Shown here: one piece after another, positions 42,501 through 52,403 of the stretch
Position numbering within the stretch: the stretch's first letter is position 1
Layout of the letters: every line of letters starts with the position of its first letter
From: Fragum whitleyi
Taxonomy: Eukaryota; Mollusca; Bivalvia; Cardiida; Cardiidae
DNA length: 64,000 nucleotides
Assembly: GCA_948146395.1 (NCBI GenBank)
Contig: OX411543.1
Coordinates: forward strand, 36,165,058-36,229,057
Direction: 5' to 3'
Translations under genes and position numbers: made by a program
Notes under the pieces: generated by a model
Told to the model about the DNA's origin: nothing
Databases searched by the model: none
Seen by the model: the letters and a program-made list of their open reading frames with translations, nothing else

Positions 42501-43748
42501 TAAAACTCATTTAACTAACATTATCCAACAATAATGCTTGAACCAAGAATTTATTCACAACGATGGACTCTTTTAAAAATATGATAATGATAATAATATG
42601 ATAATGATAAATGTATTAATTAACAAATGAATTAAAACTTGGTAGAAATAAAGCAAGATAGTAACAAAACAACAAATTTTCCATATTTTAGTAAAATTTC
42701 AAAATATCTTTACTCTTTTCTCTATCATTTCAATCAAAGTCTGATTCGGCCAGATGGGCTTGTGAGAAGTCAGCAGAAACTAATCTAAAGTATTTTGGAG
42801 AAGATAGCATACCCATACTCAGGCGCCACTATAGGCTTCCAGGATCGCGTCTTTGAAAAATCAATCTCTTTTCTCATCTCCCTGGGTACGGGAATATCCC
42901 CAGTTAAATCTGGCACAAGAATTTTGAAGCTTTTCTTGCCTAGATGAAAGAGAGATAGAGAAAAGAAAATAAATAAACCATTTAGGCAAAAGACTTACAA
43001 GTGTATTGGTAATTCTCAACAATTGTTCATTTAAGTTTAACCAGTTCTCCGTTCTGAATGACAAAACGGTGCGAACAATTTACCATTTATAACCCCAGCT
43101 TTGCATGTGGCTTTGCTACAAAGCGGGGTATAATTGGCAAACAGTTTGCACCGTCTTGTCGTCCTGAACGCGTACCAGGACACGAAAATATTAAACTATC
43201 CCCATATTCAAGATTTACTTAACCATGATATTGAAGCTATAATCATGCCGTAATATTATAACAGATGCATGAAAACGAAAGGCAAAATAAGTACATGTTA
43301 TTTTATCGAACCCGGGACCCCAGGTCTAATTGAAAACATTTTTTTTAAAATCGTTAAAGAGAATGGTCGTGTAGAACACGTCTTCGTTTACAAATAAGAA
43401 ACATAATTTTAATTGAATATGTTCGTTATTGCAAATTTTGCAATAACCGAATGATGTTAAAACTCAAAGGAATCGTCTCATTGTGTCGATTCTAATGAGT
43501 TTTGACGACATAAGATTCACTCGCAATATTTTTATGCCAATAAACACACCTTTTAGATATATAATTTCAATCAAAGAAGGGACATTCGAAAACGGACACT
43601 AAATAAAAAATGGTCGATTAATAGATATGGTCGCTCGAGCAAGACCGTACCTGGCCCGGGTGATCTTCCACTTTGTACTTCATGCGGGTAATCTCCATCT
43701 TTGCTTTCTTTAAAGGACCAGTTACTTTGTTCGTCAGACTCAGAAGAC
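36208..43748 (-). CDS. TDP2: Tyrosyl-DNA phosphodiesterase 2 (TDP2), six exons, 5' end missing
   Basis: Minus-strand exons in order are 43748-43651, 42939-42813, 42282-42169, 39634-39394, 38112-37942 and 36570-36208, 1,114 nt with matching phases. Catalytic motifs of the EEP fold are all present: LLSWNIEGLNPEKIEEKT, PDVVILQEV, NYFTAILVKK, FMTSHLES, VIFGGDLNLRD and KFCSDHWGLLTHLDI. TDP2 is the nuclear Mg-dependent enzyme that removes 5'-phosphotyrosyl adducts left by abortive topoisomerase II. The family usually has an N-terminal UBA-like domain; that part and the ATG were not located upstream. The polar C-terminal tail (KKARDKGRRKNSTK) is basic. The segment between NLRDYE and VPEVTVDIYDIWE is shorter than in vertebrate TDP2, and the donor there is unusual (GTCTGT), so a microexon may be missing. 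Confidence 0.92.
37586..37755. mobile_element. Hairpin MITE, family B (AAGGTAGTGGAC)
   Basis: TAAGGTAGTGGACGCGTAA at the left mirrors TTACGGTTCCACTACCTTA at the right. GTTCCGCAACGTTTTGGAA mirrors TTCCGAAATGTTGCG, and the centre has CCTAATGATTTTCATTCGG. Other copies: 46055-46219, 53255-53416 and 59445-59617. Confidence 0.85.
37785..37915. mobile_element. Hairpin element, family H, copy 2
   Basis: Contains AGTATTTGTTGATTTCC, GTGATTAGGTTTCTAG, TTCATACCTCCATAGATTC and CTCTCTTCATCTC, in the order seen at 11540-11690. Confidence 0.55.
37942..38112 (-). CDS. TDP2: TDP2 exon with GGDLNLRD motif
   Basis: Minus acceptor TTTTATTACAG|TGC at 38112; 57 codons in phase 0. It includes GEKFCFMTSHLESMLDQSST and HTVIFGGDLNLRD, the metal-binding Asp/Asn motif. 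The proposed donor is ATGAG|GTCTGT, a weak site; reading on gives a stop within eight codons. Confidence 0.88.
38113..39393. other. TDP2 intron
   Basis: A dispersed repeat occupies 38452-38910 (ATGCCCCTGCAGCGAATGAG, TGTCCGCCTGTCTGTC, then about 180-base units with AAGCCTATTCAAGATACAAG). The remainder shows no feature I can name. Confidence 0.65.
39394..39634 (-). CDS. TDP2: TDP2 exon with PDVVILQEV motif
   Basis: Minus acceptor TCTATTCCAG|GGAC at 39634; donor GCTATG|GTAAGT at 39394, phase 0. It encodes NPDVVILQEV (catalytic Glu), FIPGNACSYYNLLLTN, NYFTAILVKK and MMGRNILLAM. Confidence 0.93.
39705..40152. mobile_element. Family G hairpin elements, two adjacent copies
   Basis: The first has CCCTTGTCAGTCTGAGC and GCGCAGACTGACTAGGG as a central stem, and ends GTTCCCAGATGGTCCC. 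The second runs from AGGTCACATATTTG to GTGGTGGGTCAC, sharing GTTGCATTTCAAAAATTC with 45520-45753. Confidence 0.6.
40981..41226. mobile_element. Hairpin MITE, family C (GGGCCCGTTTTACT)
   Basis: GGGACCCGTTTTACTTTACA at the left mirrors TTAATAAAACGGGCCCC at the right, and ATCTTACGATCC mirrors the inner end. The interior has GAATTCTACCATGCATCATC and CACCGGGTACGATTTGTGA. Other copies: 46346-46571, 54099-55344 (split) and 60161-60402. Confidence 0.85.
41284..42112. mobile_element. Non-autonomous TIR transposon with TA target duplication
   Basis: TACTCTTCAAAAAAGTTCTT starts the element and the inverted AAGAACTTTTTTTGAAGAG with TA ends it. TA dinucleotides flank both sides (41282-41283, 42113-42114), as for Tc1/mariner-type insertion. 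The TIRs match for about 26 bases with one indel. The 829-bp body is too short for a transposase; open frames at 41378-41695 and 41618-41869 show no DDE signature I recognise. Confidence 0.7.
42169..42282 (-). CDS. TDP2: TDP2 exon with SWN motif
   Basis: Minus acceptor ACTTTCAG|A at 42282; donor CTTCA|GTAAGT at 42169; 37 codons plus split codons that match neighbours. It encodes VRLLSWNIEGLNPEKIEEKT, with the catalytic Asn, and IGLCKNIL. Confidence 0.93.
42813..42939 (-). CDS. TDP2: TDP2 upstream exon
   Basis: Minus acceptor TTCATCTAG|GC at 42939; donor TATGG|GTATGC at 42813; phase 1 in, 2 out, exactly as required by both neighbours. The peptide includes FKILVPDLTGDIPVPREM and SWKPIVAPEYG. 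It belongs to the linker before the catalytic domain and has no named motif. Confidence 0.72.
43052..43170. mobile_element. Hairpin element, family F, copy 2
   Basis: GTTCTGAATGACAAAACGGT at the left mirrors ACCGTCTTGTCGTCCTGAAC at the right. The inner stem TTTGCATG/CAAAGCGGGGTATAAT and GGCAAACAGTTTGCACCG are shared with 58131-58252. Confidence 0.8.
43651..43748 (-). CDS. TDP2: TDP2 most upstream exon found
   Basis: Minus acceptor TTTTTAATATTAAAG|G at 43748; donor CCAG|GTACGG at 43651. In the phase that joins the next exon it encodes SSESDEQSNWSFKESKDGD and HEVQSGRSPGP, a polar linker like that between the UBA-like and catalytic parts of TDP2. An alternative frame is also open, so this call rests mainly on phase. 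Confidence 0.55.
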
Positions 43749-43860
43749 CTTTAATATTAAAAAGATTTAGGTCAGAGAAATATCCGTATGTCTTTCTGAG
43801 AACCAAACCTTTAATTATGATGAAAAAAAATGCGGTTGGTGCTCCTCCCTCACCTAGAAA

Positions 43861-43947
43861 GTCGTCTGTGTAGTTTTAAAACCTTCTAACTCGTCTGTGT
43901 AGTTTTAAAACCTTCTAACTCGTCTGTGTAGTTTAAAAACCTTCTAA
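43861..43947 (+). repeat. About 29-bp tandem repeat, three copies
   Basis: CGTCTGTGTAGTTTTAAAAC plus CTTCTAACT occurs three times head to tail, the third with one change (GTTTAAAAACC). Confidence 0.9.
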
Positions 43948-44510
43948 CTAAAGCGTTGGCGAGGACTAAGAGTGACAATGACGAACTTTTTTCAGAGGAG
44001 TATTTTATAACGCTGTGAAAAAAGCAATTTCAACTAAATTAGTGTGTGATAAATGTTACAGCTTATCTAAAACTTGAGATACTGTGGAACGTGCGTTAAG
44101 CGACCACTAACCGTTGACCACCAAAAAGCGTTAGTTGTAGAAAATAGTCTCTTGGAACACGTATTGTTTACAAATAAGGAAAATGAGTGTGATTCAATGT
44201 GTATAGAATTCCGAATTCCGCAATTATCCGATGTAAAACTCGACAGTATTGAGACGATTCTAATGATAATCATTGGCAATGACCTTTAGACCACTGAAAT
44301 CTATTTTCATTTAAAGAAGGTAAATTTGATAACTGGCGTTTATTAAAAAGATGGTCGCCTTATAGACGTGGTCGCTCAAGCAAGATGGGCTGAAACGCCG
44401 AAGAAAAAAGACTCGGAAAATCTCTTTAACTCTCACTCAAACTTACGATTGATCCCGTACACCCCGTTCTATCCCATGGCTATCTTCCGCCTCTCCGTCA
44501 TCATTGTCAT

Positions 44511-45465
44511 GGTAAACCCACCAACCAGATTCCTGGTAAAAAACAGTAGGGTTAAACAGAAGTTTTCATTGTAAACCCACCAACCAGATTCCTGGTAAAA
44601 AACAGTAGGGTTAAACAGAAGTTTTCATTGTAAACCCACCAACCAGATTCCTGGAAAAAAAAAACAGTAAGGTTAAACAGAAGTTTTCATGGTAAACCCA
44701 CCAACCAGATTCCTGGTAAAAAACAGTACGGTTAAACAGAAGTTTTCATTGTAAACCCACCAACCAGAATCCTGGTAAAAACAGTAGGGTTAAACAGAAG
44801 TTGTAATGGTAAACCCACCAACCAGATTCCTGGTAAAAACAGTAGGGTTAAACAGAAGTTTTCATTGTAAACCCACCAACCAGATTCCTGGTAAAAAACA
44901 GTAGGGTTAAACAGAAGTTTTCATGGTAAACCAATCAACTAGATTCCTGGTAAAAAACAGTAGGGTTAAGCAGAAGTTTTCATGGTAAACCCACCAACCA
45001 GATTCCTGGTAAAAAACAGTAGGGTTAAACAGAAGTTTTCATGGTAAACCCACCAACCAGATTCCTGGTAAAAAACAGTAGGGTTAAACAGAAGTTTTCA
45101 TGGTAAACCCATCAACCAGATTCCTGGTAAAAACAGTAGGGTTAAACAGAAGTTGTCATGGTATACCTACCAACTAGAATCCTGGTGGAAAACACAGATG
45201 GGGAAAGTGATAGTTGGCATGGTAAACCCACCAAACATATTCCTGGTTAAACACAGTAGGGTAAACAATAGTTGTCATAGTAAACATACCAAATAGGTTT
45301 CTGGTAAAAACACAGTAGGGTAAACAATATTTGTCATTGTAAACCCACCAACCAGATTCCTTGCCCACCAACCAGATTTCTAGTAAAAATACAGTAGGGT
45401 AAAACAATAGTTGTCACGGTAAACCCACCAAATAGATTCCTGGTAAAACCACAGTACAGTGCCAC
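44511..45465 (+). repeat. Minisatellite, 57-61-bp unit, about 16 copies
   Basis: Each unit carries AAACCCACCAACCAGATTCC, TGGTAAAAAACAGTAGGG and TTAAACAGAAGTTTTCAT. Copies up to about 45165 are almost identical; later ones drift (AAACATATTCCTGG, AACAATAGTTGTCAT). This is a gradient typical of unequal exchange. Open frames over it are artefacts. Confidence 0.95.
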
Positions 45466-45519
45466 CTACGGGACCAACAAAAAGCGGTCACTTATAACTA
45501 ACATGGTTTGTTTACAAAT

Positions 45520-45753
45520 GTGACCCGCCATGGGAAAGGGGGTCGTCTTTGAACTCTGAAAAAAGGGATTGGTTATGGAATAGGTAAACCAGAGGTTGCA
45601 TTTCAAAAATTATTTCGCAAGAAGGCAATTTTATCGTTCTAGATTCGGACAATTAGTAAATTACAAAAGGTTTCGACCCTAGGCAGTTCGCGCAGTATGA
45701 CTAGGGTCGGCACTTAACGCTCTCCTCAAATGGTCATTTACTCGTGACGGGTC
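45520..45753. mobile_element. Family G element with GTGACCCG ends
   Basis: GTGACCCGCCATGGG starts it, CGTGACGGGTCAC ends it. Inside are GTTGCATTTCAAAAATTA, a GTTCTAGATTC word and CGACCCTAGG/GACTAGGGTCG stem arms. Confidence 0.7.
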
Positions 45754-46054
45754 ACAAAAACAAGAACCTTAATTTTTATTGAATGTGTATGTTATTGCGA
45801 ATTTCGCCATATTTTAAAGCATTAGACTGGCCACCGCCCCTAATACTACTACATGTATATTACGAGTAATACACGGTATACACAACGGTCAGTTCAACTA
45901 AGCCTATGCTGTTAAAGCACAACAGAGTCGTCACATTTAAACTATTCTATAGATTGTTAAACAACATAGGATTCGTTTATAATTATGTAAGACCAAAAAA
46001 CCTCCTCCTTTTTTTTTTTAGAAAATTTAAAGAAAGGTGTTTAGAAACGATCAC

Positions 46055-46219
46055 TTAAAGTAGTCGGGATCCGCAATAATTCCGCAACATTTCGGAGTTA
46101 TGAATTTTAACAGTATTGGCAGAGGTTTCCGAATGATTTCATTCGGAAACCTCGGTCAATATTGTGAAAGATAATGAGTTCCAAAATATTGTGGACTCAT
46201 TTCGGGCCAACTATCTTAA
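46055..46219. mobile_element. Hairpin MITE, family B, copy 2
   Basis: AAAGTAGTCGGGATCCGCAA begins it and GGGCCAACTATCTTA ends it. GAGGTTTCCGAATGATTTCA and TTCGGAAACCTCGG form the central stem. Confidence 0.75.
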
Positions 46220-46345
46220 TAGACGTGATAGCTCGAGAAAGGTTGACTGTGCACCATTAGGAATGTATCTAGTGCTTGGTTCATCAAACAATTCCCCAAT
46301 ATTCGAGGGGCATATATATTTTACAGTCTTGTAAACAACACAATG

Positions 46346-46571
46346 CTGGGGCCTTTTTTAGCAAACATCTTACGATAATTTTTTGCGTAAGACAAAAATT
46401 AAAGTCGCTTCTAAAGTGGAAAGTAAATATGGTATTCTGCCATGCATCATCTCATAGGAATGAGATATTGCAAAACAGAATCTAACTATATGTATGAAAG
46501 AAAACACCAGGTACAATTTGTGATTTTAACTTACGATTAATTTTGTCGTAAAAAGTTTATTAAAACGGGCC
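46346..46571. mobile_element. Hairpin MITE, family C, copy 2
   Basis: CTGGGGCCTTTTTTAGC plus AAACATCTTACGATAATTTT at the left; TTACGATTAATTTTGTCGTA plus TTATTAAAACGGGCC at the right. The interior GCCATGCATCATCTCATAGG is shared with 40981-41226. Confidence 0.8.
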
Positions 46572-46898
46572 ACTGAAGAGGGGGTTTGACCTTATCTATC
46601 AGAGCGATGAGTGAATATCTCTATTTAGACTTTGAGATTGCACACTCTGGCCTTAGTCTTTGCTTGATGAACATATAAACTTGCTGGAAATACCATGCTA
46701 TTTCGTAAATAATAAAAAAAAGAATGAATGACCAATCATATCACCAAATTATATATGGATGGCCGATGACATTCGTCAATTTCCGTCATTTTGTTTTAAA
46801 TATTTTCGCGGATATGTGAGCGGACTTCATAGTTTTAGCTTTATTAAGCTGTATTTTCTACGTTTAGGTAACCCTCCAACGATTTATGCTGTTGTGCC

Positions 46899-47124
46899 AT
46901 GTCCGTCACCACATATTTTGAAGAAGAATGTTTGAATATTCTCTATAATATAAGTTCTGATAAAACCACAGGTAAAAATAGAATTAGACATATCAGATTT
47001 CTGTAAGAAGAGGGGTAGGGATTTATTAGTGGCTACAGATGTTGAGAAGTCAGAAGGGGGTAATAAATGCCGAAAATTTCTTACGGCTGCAAAGTTAAGA
47101 ACAAAACCAATGGTAATACAATAA
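46899..47124 (+). pseudogene. Unrecognised coding-like fragment with a homopolymer frameshift
   Basis: ATG at 46899 opens MSVTTYFEEECLNILYNISS. At an A5 run (46974-46978) the frame shifts, and the next frame continues IELDISDFCKKRGRDLLVA and then GGNKCRKFLTAAKLRTKPM to TAA at 47124. Both halves read as one normal-looking protein if a single A is extra. Either the run is a sequencing slip in a real exon or this is a decayed copy. A usable donor (CCAATG|GTAATA) exists near the end. I do not recognise the family and see no partner exon. Confidence 0.35.
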
Positions 47125-47229
47125 ACACAATTTACCATAATGCAGGAGGGAGTTATGCAAGCCTTTTGAATAATCCAGGGTACAATTCACGCAGATAAAA
47201 AAAGAAACTTGAAGCAAATGATTTATTAT

Positions 47230-48470
47230 ACCCCCGCAAAACGAATGTTTTCGGGGGTATACTGGAATCAGCCTGTCTGTCCGTCTGTCCGTCCGTCCGT
47301 CCGTCTGTCCGTCTGTCTGTCCGTCCGTGGACATTTTTACTACTAATTTTGTGTCGCGAACTCCTCCTTCAGTTTTCATTCAATAGTGATGAAACTTCAT
47401 ACAAACAATGATCACAAGTTGAAGTTTTGCAAGACGCAATTTTCAAGTCTCAACTCCCCCTGCTTCATAAATTATCTCGCCTTGAACTTAGACATTTTTT
47501 TTTCTATTTGTAACTATGTACTGATAATTTTGTGTCGCAAACTCCTCCTTCAGTTTTCATTCAATAGTAATGAAACTTCATACAAACATTGATCATAAGT
47601 TGAAGTTTTGCAAGACGCAATTTTCAAGTCTCAACTCCCCCTGGTTAATGAATTATCTCCCCTTGAACTTAGACATTTTTTTCTATTTGTAACTATGTAC
47701 TGATAATTTTGTGTCTCAAACTCCTCTTTCAGTTTGCATTCATTAGAAATGAATCTTTATACAAACATTGAGCACAAGTTGAAGTTTTGCAAGATGCAAA
47801 TTTCAAGACTCAACTCCCCCTGGTTCATAAATTATCTCCCCTTGAACTTAGACAATTTTTCCTATTTGTTACCATGTACTTCTAATTTTGTGTCGCAAAC
47901 TCCTCCTTCGGTTTTCATTCAATAGTTATGATTTTTAATACAAATCTTGATGATAAGTTGAAGTTTTGCAAGACGCATTTTTCAAGTGTCAACTCCCCCT
48001 GGTGGATGAATTATGTCCCCTTGAACTTGCACCTTTTTTGCCGATTGTTACCGTGTACTCATAATTTTGTGTCCTCCATGAGTTTTTAATCAATAGTAAT
48101 GAAACTTAATACAAACATTGAACAAAAGTTAAAGTTTTGCAATACGCAATTTTCAAGTCTCAACTGCCCTGCTTCAAGAATAAGAACTCTAGCTTTTTTG
48201 TACACAAGTAAAAATCTTGTGTTGCAAACTCCTCCTTGTTTTCTTTTTCGTTCACATATACCAGTAATTTTGTGTTACAAACACCTCCTTCAGTTTTCCT
48301 GCAATAGCTTTAAAACATTTATCACATGTTTAAGTTTTGCAAGACGCAATTTAGAGGTCTCAAATCCAAGAGTTATCTTAATATTTGAAACATGATTTGC
48401 CTCTTCTGTCAAAGTATCTCATTCTCTGAAAGCACTTGCGGGGGTATTAAGTCACATTCAGTGACAAGCT
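47230..48470 (+). repeat. Dispersed repeat with five period-179 units
   Basis: It starts ACCCCCGCAAAACGAATG and GTTTTCGGGGGTATAC, has a TCCG/TCTG run at 47271-47332, then units at about 47341, 47521, 47700, 47879 and 48058. The units share AATTTTGTGTCGCAAACTCC, AATGAAACTTCATACAAAC and TTGAAGTTTTGCAAGACGC. It ends near CTTGCGGGGGTATTAAG. Short open frames in it are one per unit and not genes. Confidence 0.8.
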
Positions 48471-50035
48471 CTAGTTAAGCTCGGAATTCACAAGCTTAAG
48501 ATAGCAGGCCCGTACTTGTTCAGCGGAACTACAAAGGATACACTACGATAATAAATCGTCGTAACAAGTAACATTGTAAATTCTCGCAAAGAAATGTTTG
48601 ATTTTGACGACGGCGGAATCACAAATTATTTCAATTATTCCGACAATAAAGCATGTAATACGTTACCTTGTGTGTCACCAAGTCTTTCGTTTCATTAGTA
48701 TTACAAAAAAGAAGAAAAGAAAAAGAAAGGGAATAACGTTAAAAAATCTATAGAAAACTTCATAGAAGAAACGGCCATTTTATAATCATTTGCACGTTTG
48801 AAAATCAATGAAAAATAAGTCAAACTTTTGATCTAAGTGGAAATAATGATAAAAATGATTTTTTTTAATTCAAATATTGAGCACATATGGGTTGTATGCA
48901 TAAATCTGTTCTTTTACACGAAGATAACACATTTCCATCGCCATACTTTTTGCCCAATCAACCTGAAAGTCGGCAAGACTGATTGTCTTGATGGAATCTG
49001 TGTTACTTTGAAATAGGGTCAAGTGGGGTAAAAACAAGGTTAAATCTTAAAAAAAAGAGGCCATATATTTTTCTCAAGCAATCCCAAAATTTGTCAGGTT
49101 GATCGTCTTGATGAAATCTCGGCCAAATACGAAATTGGGTCAGGTGAGATCAAAAACTAAGACACGAAGTCAAATCTTAAAAGAACCTTGCAGACACTCT
49201 AGAGACCATATTCTTGGTTCGATCAACCTGAAAATTCGTCAGAATAATAGTTATGATCGCTCAGTGACATGGCTACATTCGTGCCATGATACAAAACACA
49301 CACCATTATCACTCAAAACGCACCGAAATCGTTTTAAAACGTTTCGAAATCATCCAAAACGACAGCCATTTAATTCATATCGATAAAGAGCATTGCACGA
49401 TTTTGTTGGCTGTCGTGGATTTTAAAGCGTTCGTATTTGTCCATAAAGACACCCAGACAGAAAAGTAGGAAGATTTTTTTATTAAAGAGAAGTAATCCAT
49501 TCCAAAGCCATTCACCTTGACAATTTCATGATGTTCCTTACCGTAAGTATCGTTTGTAGGCTATAGCCCTTTATAAAAGGCCGTCCTGTAAACTAGGCTT
49601 ATTCATAATTTATGATATTTAAAAACCAACCTTTGCTTCCGCCATTATAATGTAGTAACACAGATAATATGATAATCCAGTTATAATTATTATCATTGAA
49701 CTATCGTTTGACTCAAATGAATATGCACGTCTGTTAACTTGACCCTTCTCCCGCAGTTCATAGCAAGTTCTAATTGTTTATAAAGTATTAGCAGACAATG
49801 GGGCATAAGATCAGACTGTGCAGACGTGCAGTCTGATCTTAACCTACGCTGCATACTTTCTTCAGGATAATTTTAAGAAAAACTTCAAATATAGGCCTAC
49901 AGATATAAATGTACCAAATATAGACATTTTGTTACAAACAAAAACATATCAGTAGGACAAGGGTCAACTATTTTATCATGGCGTACATGTTTGACATGTA
50001 CATTATTTGGATTATACAAAGAGAACACGGAATCA

Positions 50036-50325
50036 ATTTGGGCCAACTTATTTCTCCCTCGGGCGGGGCCCGATTTGATTGTTTTTCAGCCGGGCCACAA
50101 TTTGAAACCCGGCCCTGTGTTCCGGTTGACAAGATGCTACAAACCGTTTTCTAATTATACCCCGCTTTGCGCGTGCACATGCTTGCAAAAACGGGTATAA
50201 TTTAAAAACAGTTTGTAGCATCTTGTCAGCCGGAACACAGGGCCGGGTTTCAAATTGTGGCCCGGCTGAAAAATATCAAAATCGGGACCCTTTCGGGCGA
50301 GAAATAAGTTGGCCCAATATAACCT
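50036..50325. mobile_element. Large foldback around a family F hairpin
   Basis: TTGGGCCAACTTATTTCTCC at the left pairs with AGAAATAAGTTGGCCCAA at the right. GCCGGGCCACAATTTGAAAC pairs with GTTTCAAATTGTGGCCCGGC, and GGCCCTGTGTTCCGG with its complement. The centre (50125-50225) is the TATACCCCGC/GCGGGTATA hairpin. Arms of about 125 bases are nearly complete. Confidence 0.85.
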
Positions 50326-51159
50326 CGATTTTTAAAGACAAAAGAACACCTAATCTAAACAAATGGAAGGAATGTAATCTGACCCCTCCCCTTCACTTCT
50401 TTTATGAAAGTAAATGTAGAGGTTAAACCTTGCAATTTACGACAAGCAATAACTTTCCTTTGAAAAGTAAATTGTTACTTTTTTAATGATTTTTTTTTAA
50501 ACCTGTTTAATCTATATCGAAAACATGGGACGGGAATGTAACGGTTAAATGTAGATTTCACGGCTCACCGCACAAAACCTACCTACAACTATGTGTGTAC
50601 ATTCCCGCATTGAACCCTCGATTTATAAATATTCAAATATTTTCTTTGGAAAACTTATTTTGCAAGTATATTACCCTATACCACAGGGAAATGCCCGCTG
50701 TTTTTTTAAAACATATATAATTATCCCTGTTACATTTTATGGAGATATTTGTCTGAGATGCGAAATTGACGTCGAAAATAAAAAAAAAAAAATCAGCAGG
50801 ACATTTCCCTGTGCCCTATACCGGGTTCTGTGGTGGAATCATTAATTCTGGTTGGAGAAATAAAATATAGAGCTCAATAATAATCTGTGATCGTTTAACT
50901 CAACAGTAAGGAACAGCTGTAAAGAATAAAAAAATGTTAACTAGCATTTTCTCCTTTTACAACGTTTTACCCTTACATTTAAAATGTTATTAATTAGCTT
51001 ACAATTCAATGTGTCAGTGATCCGTCACGCATGAAATACCACGTGGGAACTCCGTAGAATAAAATTCCGAAGATAAACCGGAGATGACAATTTTCAAAAA
51101 AAAAAAAACTTATTCACGGAAGTAGAATAATCTTTCTTGGATAAAAAAATGTCCCAGGT

Positions 51160-51253
51160 AGTAAAGATTCGATCCTAGTCAGACGGCGCAGGCTGCGCCG
51201 TCTGGCTAGGATCAATGCATCTCGCAGTCCCTAGATGGACGGGTCATATACTG
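51160..51253. mobile_element. Short GATCCTAG hairpin (family G core)
   Basis: GATCCTAGTCAGACGGCGCA mirrors TGCGCCGTCTGGCTAGGATC with almost no loop, followed by CCCTAGATGGACGGGTCA. Confidence 0.75.
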
Positions 51254-51299
51254 TCCGGGAAAAAGTAATGGCCTAAACCGAATTTTCTGTTACCTTCTT

Positions 51300-51700
51300 C
51301 ATGTATGCAGTTACATTGTAGTTACATCGTGAAATTAACATTCACCTCAATCAAAGCATTCTAAATCGCTCACTCAGCGCTCCATTCACTCATTCCAAAC
51401 AATCATTCAAACCATTCAAAAACGCTAAAACCCATTGAAAAGTATAGAATCAACAACGTCATTTAAAATAAATTTTGATCGAGAAAAATCGCGTTTTCCC
51501 AGACATATTTCAAATTGTTAGCGTATCGTAGGTAAGAAATAGTAAGCTATGTTCAGAATTTGAAAGCATATTTTATTAAATGGAGGTAATCAATATTGCT
51601 AATTTTGTTCATCCTGAACAAAATTTGCGATATAGGATTATCTCCCATTAAATTCACTCAAAACTCGCTCAACACACTGATTCAATTTCATTCCTTAAGG
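51300..51700. repeat. Dispersed repeat shared with 58270-58640
   Basis: Both copies contain CACCT(C/T)AATC, CATTCTAAATCGCTC and CGCTCACTCA-like words in order, then GATTATCTCCC or GTATTATCTCCC and AAATTC. No coding frame. Confidence 0.5.
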
Positions 51701-52090
51701 TTCATGTAAAGTGTTTAAGACCCAATATTTAGGGCACTTCATTAGCCAAGAAAAAGCAGTATGTCCAGGTATATTATACATGTATATCAAAATGAAGCTA
51801 TTCGTGAGCACAAGCAGTTAGGCAACATAAGACATAAGATGGTACTTTAGGCTAGACTTTGTTCAAATATGAGCCAATTTTATCCAACAGGCATGCAGTT
51901 GCTTGTTCTGTACAAAATGACCCTTTTCCACAATGTTTTGGCTATACCGCTATAGTTATAACAGTCTTATGTTTTTCAATAAATAGCTTCATTTTGTTAT
52001 ATAATATTCCTGGACATACTGCTTTTTCTAGGCAAATGAATGCCCTTAAAATTTGGTCTCAAACACTTTACATGAACCTTAATCATTCCA
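51690..52090. mobile_element. Inverted-repeat element upstream of the VWA gene
   Basis: TTAAGGTTCATGTAAAGTGT at 51694 mirrors ACACTTTACATGAACCTTAA near 52065. AAAAAGCAGTATGTCCAGG mirrors CCTGGACATACTGCTTTTT, so arms are about 100 bases around a 190-base centre. The open frame across it is a by-product. Confidence 0.8.
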
Positions 52091-52311
52091 AAATCACTCA
52101 CCTTGTCAATTTCACGATGTTGTTAACTGTACACCTGTTTAAAGAACTCCGGATCAGCGGTAGCTGCATTGGTATTATAAGTTGAATTGTGTAATTTCCC
52201 AAATTTCATAACATTGCTATGAAGGAATACGTAGCAATCTCCTATGGATCCTGTAAGTTCTAAGTAAAGTACAGACATTCTATAGGGTTACAATGTAAGA
52301 CTAGCTCCGAT

Positions 52312-52403
52312 CCCGGAAGTATCTTGAAACAGAATTGAAAAAAAAAATCCTGCCTTGGGGTATTCCAGTGGAAACGAAAGTAGACTTGTTTGAAAACGAA
52401 AGT
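52312..52403 (+). promoter_or_regulatory. ETS motif and two ISRE-like motifs before the VWA gene ATG
   Basis: CCCGGAAGT (52312-52320) is an ETS core. GGAAACGAAAGT (52370-52381) and GAAAACGAAAGT (52392-52403) both fit GAAANNGAAA, the IRF-binding ISRE core. They lie 15-50 bases before the ATG at 52417. Binding is inferred. Confidence 0.45.

Noticed and set aside
46884..47138. Minus-strand 84-codon frame
   Set aside because: It is antisense to the more protein-like plus-strand fragment 46899-47124 and lacks charged composition.
47386..48395. Several short plus-strand frames with similar peptides
   Set aside because: They are one per unit of a 179-base tandem repeat; the similarity is at DNA level.
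49630..49645. Minus-strand ATGGCGGAAGCAAAG as TDP2 first exon
   Set aside because: Attractive start context, but the only donor is GTTGGT and no UBA exon links it in phase to 43748.
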